Below, one piece after another: positions 25,817 through 33,554 of a stretch of DNA of 49,866 nt (the first letter of the stretch is position 1; each line of letters opens with the position of its first letter). Made by a program: the position numbers and the translations under genes. The DNA comes from Fidelibacterota bacterium. GTDB taxonomy: Bacteria > Fidelibacterota > Marinisomatia > Marinisomatales > SCKK01. Under the pieces are notes generated by a model, which was given only the letters and a program-made list of their open reading frames with translations, made no database searches and was not told the origin of the DNA. Where the stretch lies: assembly GCA_004124475.1 (NCBI GenBank), contig SCKK01000024.1:1-49866 (forward strand), given 5' to 3'.

Positions 25817-25947
25817 AGGATCCTGCAGATAAGAACTTAAGAGATTAGCGAAAAGGATATTTACCCACATAAAAACAGGGTGGTATGAAGATAAGCTGTC
25901 CCGACAAGCTTGTCGGGATGGCAATTCGGTAGTCTGGTTGAAGTTAG
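25817..25947. repeat. direct repeat copy A upstream of DUF4258/YgiT pair
   Basis: About 131 bp that recurs as copy B at 26658-26786 with roughly 85 percent identity by eye. Both start AGGATCCTGC, contain CGAAAAGGATAT and CGGGATGGCAATTCGGTAGT, and end GTTGAAGTTAG. Copy A holds the perfect palindrome TCCCGACAAGCTTGTCGGGA (25899-25918). Its end reads GTTAGCT, whose complement AGCTAAC reappears just after the YgiT gene. Confidence 0.8.
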
Positions 25948-25982
25948 CTGAAGATGTGTAATTATGAAAGTTGTAATTATAA

Positions 25983-26330
25983 ATGTCAGAATTCGATTTT
26001 ACCAATTTGAGAGATATACTTAAAAATCTACAGTCACAAGCTGATGAAGAGAATATTAGAGTTACTCAGCATGCACAGCAAGGAATGGTTGAGGAGAATG
26101 TCTACATGAATGAAGTTTTTGAAGCAATTGCTTCAAGTGATATTTTAGAGAATTATCCTGAGCATCGCAGAGGACCTTGTTGCTTGCTCAGTGGTACTAC
26201 TAAAGATGGTAAATCATTGCACATCGTATGCACAACAGAGCAACCAGTTTTGATCATTATTACAGTATATAGACCAAAACAACCGAAATGGGTTACTCCA
26301 ACGCAAAGGAGACAAAGAAATGAAATGTAG
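25983..26330 (+). CDS. DUF4258-domain protein (putative toxin of a TA pair)
   Basis: 115 residues. The middle and C-terminal part fits DUF4258, a family thought related to RelE/BrnT-like small RNases: IRVTQHAQQGMVEENVYMNE, then CLLSGTTKDGKSLHIVC and a VYRPKQPKWV end. A histidine in RVTQHA and the HIVC strand are usual family positions. It overlaps the next gene by 11 bases, and the partner is a YgiT-type zinc-finger protein, a pairing that recurs in many genomes. Toxin activity is inferred from that arrangement. It is the first plus-strand gene after the long minus-strand block. Confidence 0.78.
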   Translation: MSEFDFTNLRDILKNLQSQADEENIRVTQHAQQGMVEENVYMNEVFEAIASSDILENYPEHRRGPCCLLSGTTKDGKSLHIVCTTEQPVLIIITVYRPKQPKWVTPTQRRQRNEM

Positions 26331-26544
26331 TGTTAGAGGATGTCCTGGAGAGTATGAAGAACAAAATATTTTTCACACTGTTAGGCACAAAAACCAAGTT
26401 ATAGTTATTGATCATGTTCCTGCGGAAGTATGCTCAGTGTGTAACGATATTTTATTAAAACCAAGGACAGTTCGACATATTGAACAGTTATTAGAAAAAT
26501 CGATTAAGCCAAAGAGTACGGTACCTCTTTATGAATACGCATAA
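26320..26544 (+). CDS. YgiT/MqsA-type zinc-finger protein (putative antitoxin)
   Basis: 74 residues. Two cysteine pairs form the zinc site: C-x4-C near residues 3-8 (CSVRGC) and CSVC at 38-41. Between them is VIVIDHVPAEV, the strand typical of YgiT/MqsA N-domains. The C-terminal DNA-binding HTH of full MqsA is absent, as is usual for partners of DUF4258 proteins. Start lies inside the DUF4258 gene. Confidence 0.8.
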   Translation: MKCSVRGCPGEYEEQNIFHTVRHKNQVIVIDHVPAEVCSVCNDILLKPRTVRHIEQLLEKSIKPKSTVPLYEYA

Positions 26545-26552
26545 AAAATATC

Positions 26553-26786
26553 AGCTAACCATCGAATCAACCTGACCCCTTTACACGGTGCTTAATCGGA
26601 GTTTTGTGGCTTTGTTGCAGGTCTGTTCTTGCTCCTCCGAAGGAGACCCTCTGGGTTAAAGGATCCTGCGGATAAGAACTTAAGAGATTAACGAAAAGGA
26701 TATATAGCCATCTAAAAACGGCGTGGCGTGAAGAAAAATCGTCCCGATCAGTCGGGATGGCAATTCGGTAGTCTAGTTGAAGTTAG
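26553..26786 (+). repeat. attC-like 5' half followed by direct repeat copy B
   Basis: Just after the YgiT stop, AGCTAAC-7-TCAACCTGACC (26553-26577) has the layout of an integron attC R''-L'' arm. The segment 26658-26786 is copy B of the 131-bp repeat and ends GTTAGAC, a GTTRRRY-type box. The total of about 234 bp is longer than normal attC sites, and L' complementarity is weak. The copy contains TCCCGA-TCAG-TCGGGA (26742-26757). I call the repeat confidently and the attC identity tentatively. Confidence 0.45.
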
Positions 26787-26854
26787 ACCGCCTGCATTGA
26801 CTATTCATAAATATTTGAGGTAACAGTAACAGAAGTGGAAAGGAGCAAAAATCC

Positions 26855-27847
26855 ATGAAAGTAAGAACATTAACGATTGGTCTCATCAGCATTTTTCTGA
26901 TATTCCTAGGTTGCGGCAAAAATCCGATCAGCTCTGACGATGAAAATGACAAAAATGATGACACCATAACATCATTTTGGGAACCGACTGGAGAGCTTTC
27001 GAGTGATGTAGTATCATTAGCTACTCAAAACAATGGAATCATTTATGCTGGAACTTGGGGTGATGGCGTATACATCTCTACTGACAACGATAATACATGG
27101 ACACAAATTAATAATGGATTAACAAGTTTCTATATTAAAGCCCTTATTAATTCCCAAGGAAAAATGTATGTTGGAACACATGGTATAAGGATTTACCGCT
27201 ATAATCACAGCGACAAAACATGGAATAAACTTAACTTTCCTGAACCAACAGCGACGTCCCTTACGTCCCTTGCCTCATCACCTAATGGAAATATGTATGC
27301 CGGAACCAGTGATGGCGTATACATCTCTACTGACAACGATAATACATGGGAACAAAATAATCGCGGACTGTTTGACAATGAGCATATACTGTCCATCACG
27401 ATTAGCATTGACCAAGCTGCATATCTTGGTACGCTGAATGGAGTATTCCGTAGAAATGAAGACGCTGATTCATGGACATACATATTCGATGATGATCGGA
27501 TGGATCTTGTCTACGCTCATCCTTTCAAAAAAGAAGCGGTATATGGCGGAAATAGCAAAGGATTTTGGCGTTCCAGCAAGTATGGTCGTATGATGGAATT
27601 AGCTACTAGCGGCTTACCTGATGGAAAGGTCCGTACTATTGTAATTGACCCTGACAATGGAAACATCTACATAGGAATACACGGCGAAGGAGTATTCAAG
27701 TCTACTAATAACGGCGATTCATGGTCAAAACTTAACGACGGACTTACCAATCTCAATGTTAATACTCTGGGGATTTCTCCCGATAGACGCCTCTTGGTTG
27801 GTACGGATGATGGCGTTCTCCGCTCAACAGAACCACTCACGCAGTAG
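26855..27847 (+). CDS. lipoprotein with BNR/YCF48-like beta-propeller repeats
   Basis: 330 residues. Signal peptide of type II with lipobox IFLGC (lipidated C20), then an acidic linker. The rest is about seven repeats with the pattern 'GTxDGVYxSTDNxxTW' (for example YAGTWGDGVYISTDNDNTW and YAGTSDGVYISTDNDNTW, then VFKSTNNGDSW), as in sortilin/BNR or photosystem-assembly YCF48 propellers. Likely anchored at the outer or inner membrane, ligand unknown. GGAGC upstream of the ATG is a good ribosome site. It lies between attC-like sites, as if it were a cassette. Two of the repeats are nearly identical in DNA (27061-27100 and 27312-27350), which suggests recent internal duplication. Confidence 0.85.
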   Translation: MKVRTLTIGLISIFLIFLGCGKNPISSDDENDKNDDTITSFWEPTGELSSDVVSLATQNNGIIYAGTWGDGVYISTDNDNTWTQINNGLTSFYIKALINSQGKMYVGTHGIRIYRYNHSDKTWNKLNFPEPTATSLTSLASSPNGNMYAGTSDGVYISTDNDNTWEQNNRGLFDNEHILSITISIDQAAYLGTLNGVFRRNEDADSWTYIFDDDRMDLVYAHPFKKEAVYGGNSKGFWRSSKYGRMMELATSGLPDGKVRTIVIDPDNGNIYIGIHGEGVFKSTNNGDSWSKLNDGLTNLNVNTLGISPDRRLLVGTDDGVLRSTEPLTQ

Positions 27848-27872
27848 CGATGAGAATATAGTATCGCAGGTG

Positions 27873-28005
27873 GTCTAATCCCTCGCTCAACTTGACGTGA
27901 AAAGCTTTGGCCTGATTTTCAGTTTTTTGGGTTTTGCAAACGTAAATTTGAAAAGGGAAAGTCCAGTGGTAACAAATTTCACGCTGGTTACTTTTTCCGT
28001 TATAC
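27873..28005 (+). repeat. attC-like recombination site after lipoprotein gene
   Basis: GTCTAAT (27873-27879), a 7-base spacer, CAACTTGACGTGAAA (27888-27902), a central part, then TTTCACGCTGGTTAC (27977-27991), a 7-base spacer and GTTATAC (27999-28005). The two inner arms pair, with one extra base (A27895) bulged on one strand, just as extrahelical bases do in integron attC sites. The spacers are symmetric. The R boxes deviate slightly from RYYYAAC/GTTRRRY. No integrase is seen in the window. Confidence 0.5.
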
Positions 28006-28049
28006 CAGAAATAATTTTACAAACACTGCATAAAATACCATAATTAGTT

Positions 28050-28289
28050 ATGAGTCCAACGATTTTCAGATATCATGGATACCGTTTCTTTTTCTTCTCT
28101 CGTGAAGAAAAACGGATTCATGTGCATGTCTATTGTACTGACGGTGAAGCTAAATTTTGGTTAACACCAAAAGTCTCTTTGGCAAACAACTATGGGTTAT
28201 CCAAGAAACAGATAACTGAGCTATTAAAAATTATTGAGGAACGAAAAAATGACATTACAAAAGCTTGGCAAGAACATCTCGGAAGTTGA
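28050..28289 (+). CDS. DUF4160-domain protein
   Basis: 79 residues, complete for DUF4160. MSPTIFRYHGYRFFFFSRE, then HVHVYCTDGEAKFWL, then a GLSKKQITELLKIIEERK helix. The HxHV segment is the family signature. Function unknown. The usual partner is a DUF2442 protein, found here overlapping by 41 bases, and the pair behaves like a toxin-antitoxin module in its distribution, without proof of activity that I know of. Confidence 0.85.
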   Translation: MSPTIFRYHGYRFFFFSREEKRIHVHVYCTDGEAKFWLTPKVSLANNYGLSKKQITELLKIIEERKNDITKAWQEHLGS

Positions 28290-28509
28290 AGTATCAAATA
28301 TCTCAAAGCATGGATTTTGGCTCTTTGTAAATGAAAAAGAATACTTTTTGCCTTACGATGAGTATCCTTGGTTCAAAGATGCAAAAGTGAGTGATATTCT
28401 TAATGTAACATTGTTACATAAATTCCATCTTTATTGGGAAAAACTTGATATTGATCTTGAAGTATCATCCTTGGATAATCTAAATCATTATCCTTTGATA
28501 TATAAATAG
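28249..28509 (+). CDS. DUF2442-domain protein
   Basis: 86 residues from the ATG at 28249 (a TTG 5 codons earlier is possible). The core EVEVSNISKHGFWLFVNEKE, FLPYDEYPWFKDA and the HLYWEKLDIDLEVSSL end match DUF2442, a small beta-sheet family often adjacent to DUF4160. It begins inside the DUF4160 gene, in another frame, so translation is coupled. Confidence 0.85.
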   Translation: MTLQKLGKNISEVEVSNISKHGFWLFVNEKEYFLPYDEYPWFKDAKVSDILNVTLLHKFHLYWEKLDIDLEVSSLDNLNHYPLIYK

Positions 28510-28535
28510 ATTGGGCAGGTAGCTGATAAATCAAG

Positions 28536-28659
28536 GCATAACAAATCGTTCAACCTGACCTCCAGCCACGAGTTCTAATCTTAGGTTTTTGGTATGCATA
28601 GTTTTTCTCATTTTCGGTAGTTGGTTCAGGCCAGAGTCGGGTTAACTCAAACATTAGTT
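28536..28659 (+). repeat. attC-like recombination site after DUF4160/DUF2442 pair
   Basis: GCATAAC (28536-28542), 6-base spacer, TTCAACCTGAC (28549-28559), central part, GTCGGGTTAA (28636-28645), 7-base spacer, ATTAGTT (28653-28659). The inner arms pair when one C is bulged, with one G-T pair. The 3' side GGGTTAACTCAAACATTAG resembles the 3' end of resistance-integron attC sites. The outer right box has lost its conserved G, so the site may be inactive. Confidence 0.5.
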
Positions 28660-28754
28660 AACTTGAAGCTATCACATCAACACTAATTCCTCACCAATCA
28701 AAATTTCTTTGCGATTCGACGGTATGCTTCCCGGAAGGGGATACCTTGTCTTAA

Positions 28755-29125
28755 CTAACTCATATACTTTTTCGGTTGCGAATACCTCATCGTTGAGGGC
28801 TTCTTCGCACCGGTCTCAGCGGTGCCCACGGCTATTACCACAGTTGCCCGAGCCAGAGCCGGGGCATTGTTTATTCCATCTCCCACCATGGCCACAGCTC
28901 CATATTTGTGTTCTAACGCCTCTACATGCTTGATCTTATCCTCAGGCTTGAGATCTGCCCTTACCTCATCTATTCCGAGTTCTCTGGCTGTTGCTCTTCT
29001 CCCGACCAGACAGAAGAGGTATATATTCCTCCGTCCCCTAACGAACTGTACTTCGAGGAGTGTGCAGCCATCATGGAATATAACCTTGGGATTTCCCGAG
29101 CGTAGGGTGATAGGAAAGGAAGCAG
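28755..29125 (-). pseudogene. heavy-metal P-type ATPase fragment
   Basis: On the minus strand the frame reads ATARELGIDEVRADLKPEDK, then YGAVAMVGDGINNAPALARA and VVIAVGTAETGA. This is the hinge and P-domain end of CPx-type ATPases (ZntA/CopA), with the GDGIN(D) motif reading GDGINN. Family resemblance ends abruptly on both sides: before GRRATA and after TAETGA. The phosphorylation DKTG site and all membrane helices are missing. Relic only. Confidence 0.75.
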
Positions 29126-29153
29126 TCCTTCACAGACCTAAAATGTACTTGCA

Positions 29154-29279
29154 AAATGTTTAACAACGTTATACAATACAACCCTGGAAACCAAAGATGA
29201 ATTTATCGCTCTTCGTGTATCCCCATCTCTCAAGAAATCCTTAGAAGTGCTTGCTGAAGTCAATCACCGCGCCCTTTAA
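29154..29279 (+). pseudogene. ribbon-helix-helix-like fragment
   Basis: A short plus-strand frame without a clear start reads ETKDEFIALRVSPSLKKSLE then VLAEVNHRAL and a stop. The pattern (short strand, then K-rich helix) resembles the N-terminal half of CopG/Arc-type antitoxin or regulator proteins, which normally continue for another 20-30 residues. Likely a remnant. Confidence 0.3.
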
Positions 29280-29292
29280 ATTTGGTCAGAAA

Positions 29293-29736
29293 TTACGGCT
29301 CTTTCCAGGGTGAAATTACCTTGATAATCGGATTTAGGGCATAATAGGTCAACTCAAACCGAACCTGATCATTTCCTTTTCCCGTAGCCACATGGGAGAC
29401 ATATTCCGCACCTTATTTGGCTGCAATTTTTATTTGTGCCTTGGACAATAGCGGTCGGGCGAGGGAGGTTTCCAATAAATACCGTCCTTCATAAATGGCA
29501 TTTCCACGCATGGCTGGAAAGATGTAATCGATAACAAATTCCCGGCGGAGATCCTCCACATACACTTTTGAGGCTCCTGTGTCATAGGCTTTCTTTTCAA
29601 CGGCTAAAAATCATCTTTCTGTCCCACGTTGCCTACAAAACAGATCACTTTAAAATCCTTTTTGACTAACCATTTTAAAATAACAGAGGTGTCACATCCA
29701 CCGTTATAAGCTAATACTACTTTTTTTTTGACTCAT
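29293..29736 (-). pseudogene. argG: argininosuccinate synthase, N-terminal remnant
   Basis: Starts with ATG at 29736, only 1 base after the hisI stop. A run of 9 A shifts the frame right after the start. Reading on, one finds [20 protein letters not shown] (the PP-loop, normally SGGLDTS), [40 protein letters not shown] and [20 protein letters not shown], with in-frame stops after KDDF, IAAK and WKEP. About 145 of some 400 codons remain. The gene was evidently the last member of the his operon before decay. Confidence 0.88.
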
Positions 29737-29737
29737 A

Positions 29738-30118
29738 TCAATTCCCTTCCTCAGATTTCAAAATTTTCACACCAAATTCCAATGACTCTGTAAAACAGGT
29801 TCGGGTTTCATTATGACATGCAGCGCCTACCTGTTCCACCTTAATGAGCAGAGTATCTCGGTCACAATCCAATGAAATAGCTTTAACAATCTGCCTGTGT
29901 CCGCTGGCCTCCCCTTTACGCCAAAGCACTTGGCGGCTACGGGACCAGAAACAGGTCCGACCCTCAGTCAAAGTTATTGCCAGGCTTTCCGGACTCATGT
30001 AAGCTAACATAAGGATCTGCCCATTTTCTTCATCCTGAATGATAGCCGGTAATAACCCGCTCTGATCTAATTTCAAATTCAACTCTTCCACATAGGTTTT
30101 TGCGTCATCAATATTCAT
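29738..30118 (-). CDS. hisI: phosphoribosyl-AMP cyclohydrolase
   Basis: 126 residues, so only the cyclohydrolase and not the HisIE fusion. Opens the purine ring of PR-AMP in step 3. [40 protein letters not shown] and the metal-binding [19 protein letters not shown] are all intact. Start overlaps hisF by 11 bases. A separate HisE pyrophosphohydrolase is not in this window, so that step must be encoded elsewhere. Confidence 0.95.
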   Translation of the reverse strand: MNIDDAKTYVEELNLKLDQSGLLPAIIQDEENGQILMLAYMSPESLAITLTEGRTCFWSRSRQVLWRKGEASGHRQIVKAISLDCDRDTLLIKVEQVGAACHNETRTCFTESLEFGVKILKSEEGN

Positions 30119-30884
30119 ATTCTTCTCCTATTAACCTCATCGGAATACCCTGTTGGTGCAAATACATTTTCACCTGTGATATGGTAAACGTATTTCGGTG
30201 GAATACAGAGGCTGCCAACACCGCATCCGATTTACCATATAAAAATGCTTCTTCAAAATGGATCAACTTCCCGATTCCACCGGAAGCAATCACCGGTATA
30301 TTTACCACAGTACTAATCCTGCGAGTAATTTCCAAATCGACACCCTCTTGCGTACCATCCGCATCCATACTGGTAAGCAAAATTTCCCCCGCACCCAAGT
30401 TCATGGCTTCCTTTGCCCACCGAACAGCCTCCCAATATGTCTTATTTCTTCCGCCATGGGAGTATACCCGCCAGGTTTCACCATCCTTTTTAACATCCAT
30501 TGCCACGACAATACACTGAGACCCAAATTGTTTGGCTCCTTCTACTATCAATTGTGGTTGGGCTAAAGCAGCGGTGTTGATCGACACCTTGTCAGCGCCA
30601 GCATGCAGGATACGGTCAATATCCATGACACTTTTTATGCCTCCTCCGATCGTAAAGGGAATAAATACTTGCTCGGCAACCTTTTTCACAAGATCAATCA
30701 CATGAGGTCTGGACTCAATACTTGCGGTGATATCAAGAAAAACCAATTCATCAGCGCCGGCATCCGAATATCGAGCCGCTAATTCCACTGGGTCTCCTTC
30801 CCGCACCAAATTGATGAAGTTTACCCCCTTCACCACTTGACCATCCATTACATCCAGACAGGGAATAATCCGTTTGGTCAACAT
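30108..30884 (-). CDS. hisF: imidazole glycerol phosphate synthase, cyclase subunit
   Basis: 258 residues, usual length. (beta/alpha)8 barrel that uses ammonia from HisH to make IGP and AICAR. N-terminal [19 protein letters not shown] includes catalytic D11 (count approximate). The second half has [17 protein letters not shown] with the other catalytic aspartate, then IASGGIG. Overlaps hisA by 7 bases. Confidence 0.96.
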   Translation of the reverse strand: MLTKRIIPCLDVMDGQVVKGVNFINLVREGDPVELAARYSDAGADELVFLDITASIESRPHVIDLVKKVAEQVFIPFTIGGGIKSVMDIDRILHAGADKVSINTAALAQPQLIVEGAKQFGSQCIVVAMDVKKDGETWRVYSHGGRNKTYWEAVRWAKEAMNLGAGEILLTSMDADGTQEGVDLEITRRISTVVNIPVIASGGIGKLIHFEEAFLYGKSDAVLAASVFHRNTFTISQVKMYLHQQGIPMRLIGEEYEY

Positions 30885-31603
30885 TGGCTTAACTCTTCCA
30901 ACGTGATCTTACCATCGTAAAAAGCTTTTCCCACAATCACACCACTCACACCATGCGATGCGTATTCTTTCACCGCCCAAATATCCTCGACCCCGCTAAT
31001 TCCACCAGAAGCAATTACCGGTAGAGACGTATGCTCGACAATTTTCTTTAACTCCTCTAAATTAGGCCCGGATAAAGTCCCATCCCGATTAATGTCTGTG
31101 TATATCACTCGATTAAACCCGGATTTCTCTACTATTTTAATCAGGTCCACAGCACGGATGTTTGTTGTGGCTTTCCATCCGTGAACAGACACAAACCCAT
31201 TCCTTGCGTCAATTCCAGCAGCCAATACCCCAGGGAAGTCTGCTGACCATTCCTTAAGCTCCTTCCTTCCAGCGCCTACCAACAGTGACCCGAGAATCAG
31301 AACGTCCACACCGCTATTGATTGCCAGCAAGAAGTGTTCCTTCCTCCGTAAACCTCCCCCCAATTCCACATGAATCCCAGTGTTGGCAATAGCTTCAACA
31401 GTAGAGAGATTCTCCGGTTTACCCGATTGGGCACCATCCAAGTCTACCACATGAAGCCAATCCAACCCAGCGTCTAAGAACGTTTTCGCCAATTCGACCG
31501 GATCATTTTCATAAACGGTTTTCCGTTCATAATCCCCCTGGACCAGCCTTACGCACCGACCATCCATTAGATCCATGGCAGGAATAACTTTAAAAGATCC
31601 CAT
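30878..31603 (-). CDS. hisA: ProFAR isomerase
   Basis: 241 residues, usual length. Amadori isomerisation of ProFAR to PRFAR. The barrel begins [20 protein letters not shown] (general-base aspartate), and the second catalytic aspartate is in [25 protein letters not shown] and [13 protein letters not shown] close the phosphate sites. Start overlaps hisH by 14 bases. Confidence 0.96.
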   Translation of the reverse strand: MGSFKVIPAMDLMDGRCVRLVQGDYERKTVYENDPVELAKTFLDAGLDWLHVVDLDGAQSGKPENLSTVEAIANTGIHVELGGGLRRKEHFLLAINSGVDVLILGSLLVGAGRKELKEWSADFPGVLAAGIDARNGFVSVHGWKATTNIRAVDLIKIVEKSGFNRVIYTDINRDGTLSGPNLEELKKIVEHTSLPVIASGGISGVEDIWAVKEYASHGVSGVIVGKAFYDGKITLEELSQC

Positions 31604-32186
31604 CAGTAAACCTCTTTAAAAAAGCCGATCCAAATTGTTGGGATTTTTCCGGGTGAAACTGAACTCCAATCACGTTACCAGTTCGAACTACGGATGCAAA
31701 AGAGACTCCATAGGTTGTTTCACCAATGACAGTTTCCGCATTATCCGGTTGACAGGCATAGGAATGGACAAAGTAGGCATACCCTTCACTGGGAATCAGA
31801 TCATTGGAATACCTCGGGCTTACCGTATTCCAGCCGATGTGGATCGAACGGGGGGCATCTTTCAATTTTACGACTTGACCGGAAATCAGATCGAGCCCTG
31901 GCGTTAATCCATTCTCTTCACTAACAGTCATTAATAATTGCATTCCCAAACAAATCCCTAATAAAGGACGTTCTTTTTCCGCCCAATCTTTTAAAAACGG
32001 GACTAAACCGGAAGCATCTAATTTTTCCATAGCGGGTGGGAATGCGCCCACACCAGGCAGAATCAAAGCTTTGCATTGGGATAATTCATCCGGATTTTTG
32101 GATAGAGTGCTTCGTAATCCTAAAAAAATCAGGGCATTTTGTAAACTGCCAATGTTTCCCACGCCGTAGTTTATTATACCGATCAT
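31590..32186 (-). CDS. hisH: imidazole glycerol phosphate synthase, glutaminase subunit
   Basis: 198 residues, usual length. Class I amidotransferase that feeds ammonia to HisF. The nucleophile cysteine is in LLGICLGMQLL, with the His/Glu pair in VIGVQFHPEKSQQFG. The N-terminus IGIINYGVGNIGSLQNAL is standard. Overlaps hisB by 4 bases. Confidence 0.96.
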   Translation of the reverse strand: MIGIINYGVGNIGSLQNALIFLGLRSTLSKNPDELSQCKALILPGVGAFPPAMEKLDASGLVPFLKDWAEKERPLLGICLGMQLLMTVSEENGLTPGLDLISGQVVKLKDAPRSIHIGWNTVSPRYSNDLIPSEGYAYFVHSYACQPDNAETVIGETTYGVSFASVVRTGNVIGVQFHPEKSQQFGSAFLKRFTDGIF

Positions 32187-32755
32187 AGGCTTCCTTTGGT
32201 GGAGGCAATGCCTCCTATCCGGGGAACCAACGCTTTCCGCAGAGCCAATCCCAAACCTTTGAATAAACTTTCGATAATGTGGTGCTCATTGGTTCCAATT
32301 AATGAGTGAACGTGCAGCGTAATCCGCGCTTCAGTGGCAAAAGAACGAAAAAAGTGCTCGGTCATGTAGGTCTCATAATTGCCTATGCGTTCCATGTTGA
32401 ATTCAGCATCAAAAGTACAGTATGGCCGGTTACAAAGGTCTACCACAATTCTGGACAATGCTTCATCCATGGGAACAAAGGCGCAGGCAATCCGCTCAAT
32501 TTCCACATTTCCCTCATTTGCTTCTTTAAACGCCTTTCCTAAAATAATTGCCGCATCCTCTACGGTGTGATGGGTGTCCACATCCAAATCGCCTTTACAA
32601 ATCAGGGTCAAGTCCCAACCTGCCCAAAAGGCTAAGGATGTGAGCATGTGATCGAAAAACCCAATCCCGGTTTCCACCTGAATCTGACGTTTCCCTGATA
32701 GTTCTAGAATCAGACGAATATCTGTTTCTCCAGTCTTACGTTTTAACTCAACCAT
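32183..32755 (-). CDS. hisB: imidazoleglycerol-phosphate dehydratase (monofunctional)
   Basis: 190 residues, the dehydratase alone with no phosphatase domain. Metal-binding motifs: GIGFFDHMLTSLAFW, DTHHTVEDAAIILGKAF and the later EHFFRSFATEA, GTNEHHIIESLFKGLG. Because it lacks the phosphatase half found in enterobacteria, histidinol-phosphate must be hydrolysed by another enzyme, probably the HAD protein encoded next to it. Overlaps that gene by 8 bases. Confidence 0.96.
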   Translation of the reverse strand: MVELKRKTGETDIRLILELSGKRQIQVETGIGFFDHMLTSLAFWAGWDLTLICKGDLDVDTHHTVEDAAIILGKAFKEANEGNVEIERIACAFVPMDEALSRIVVDLCNRPYCTFDAEFNMERIGNYETYMTEHFFRSFATEARITLHVHSLIGTNEHHIIESLFKGLGLALRKALVPRIGGIASTKGSL

Positions 32756-33554
32756 GTCCTCTCCCTATTGTTTGTAAAAATTCTGTCACATTTCTGTAGG
32801 TCAAATCGAAGTCCTGTATCCAATCTCGTGAACCAATAAAACAAAAATCCATTGTCCTGCCCGTATCTTGTCGATAATTCTTTACTAATTCCAGATCATC
32901 CCGTGTATCCCCGATATACACCGGTTTATCAGCGCCGAGGTTGTTGATAATCCTAATCAATTTAATCGGATTTGGCTTATCCAGATCGGGATCGTCGGAC
33001 CATGCTACCACCTTTTCCGGGAGCGACCACCCTAATCGTTCAAACCCGATCTGCAACTCTGCCTCTGCCCGACCGGTAACAATGCCTGCTTTTTTTGAAA
33101 TTGGTTTAATTTGTTCAGGCGCTACCAAAGGTGTTTCACTTTGCCAGTACCCCCGCACCATAATATTCTCAGGATCGAACCCATACAGCTTTTGGCAGGC
33201 AGTGGTTCCGCCATACGCCTCCATCGTTAACCTTGTCAATCTTTGCTTGTATTCGGGTGTTAAATCAGGTACCAATTGTTGCAAGGCTTTCAGCCCTCCT
33301 CCTAACTGGTCTAATCGCTCCACATAAGTCTGAAAAGCTAAATCAGGGAAATAGTCAATCCAGCAAGCTCCCGCAATAGCCACATGCCAATCATTATTAA
33401 ACCCGGGTATGGTTTTCATACGGACACCCTCCGCAGCCGTGAATCTCTTTGTACCTGTAGCATAAGCCACGGCTTCAACTGCTGCTTTAATAAAAGATTT
33501 ACTTGTATCTAACAAAACGCCATCCATATCGAAGATAAATGCATCATACCTCAT
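32748..33554 (-). CDS. HAD-family phosphatase inside his operon, candidate histidinol-phosphatase
   Basis: 268 residues. HAD subfamily IA signatures: FIFDMDGVLLDT (nucleophile D9 and D11, approximate count), the threonine or serine motif in GIVTGR, the lysine in DDPDLDKPNPI, and the final acidic motif YIGDTRDDLELVK. It resembles the TIGR01548-type HAD proteins reported in some his operons of other phyla (recalled, not checked). It is coupled to hisC (4-base overlap) and hisB (8 bases). With a monofunctional HisB and no HisN or HisJ in sight, it is the likely source of histidinol-phosphate phosphatase activity. Substrate is inference. Confidence 0.85.
   Translation of the reverse strand: MRYDAFIFDMDGVLLDTSKSFIKAAVEAVAYATGTKRFTAAEGVRMKTIPGFNNDWHVAIAGACWIDYFPDLAFQTYVERLDQLGGGLKALQQLVPDLTPEYKQRLTRLTMEAYGGTTACQKLYGFDPENIMVRGYWQSETPLVAPEQIKPISKKAGIVTGRAEAELQIGFERLGWSLPEKVVAWSDDPDLDKPNPIKLIRIINNLGADKPVYIGDTRDDLELVKNYRQDTGRTMDFCFIGSRDWIQDFDLTYRNVTEFLQTIGRGHG

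Noticed and set aside
28709-29163. Plus-strand frames of 74 and 113 codons
   Set aside because: The opposite strand carries a recognisable P-type ATPase fragment (GDGIN motif), so these are shadows.
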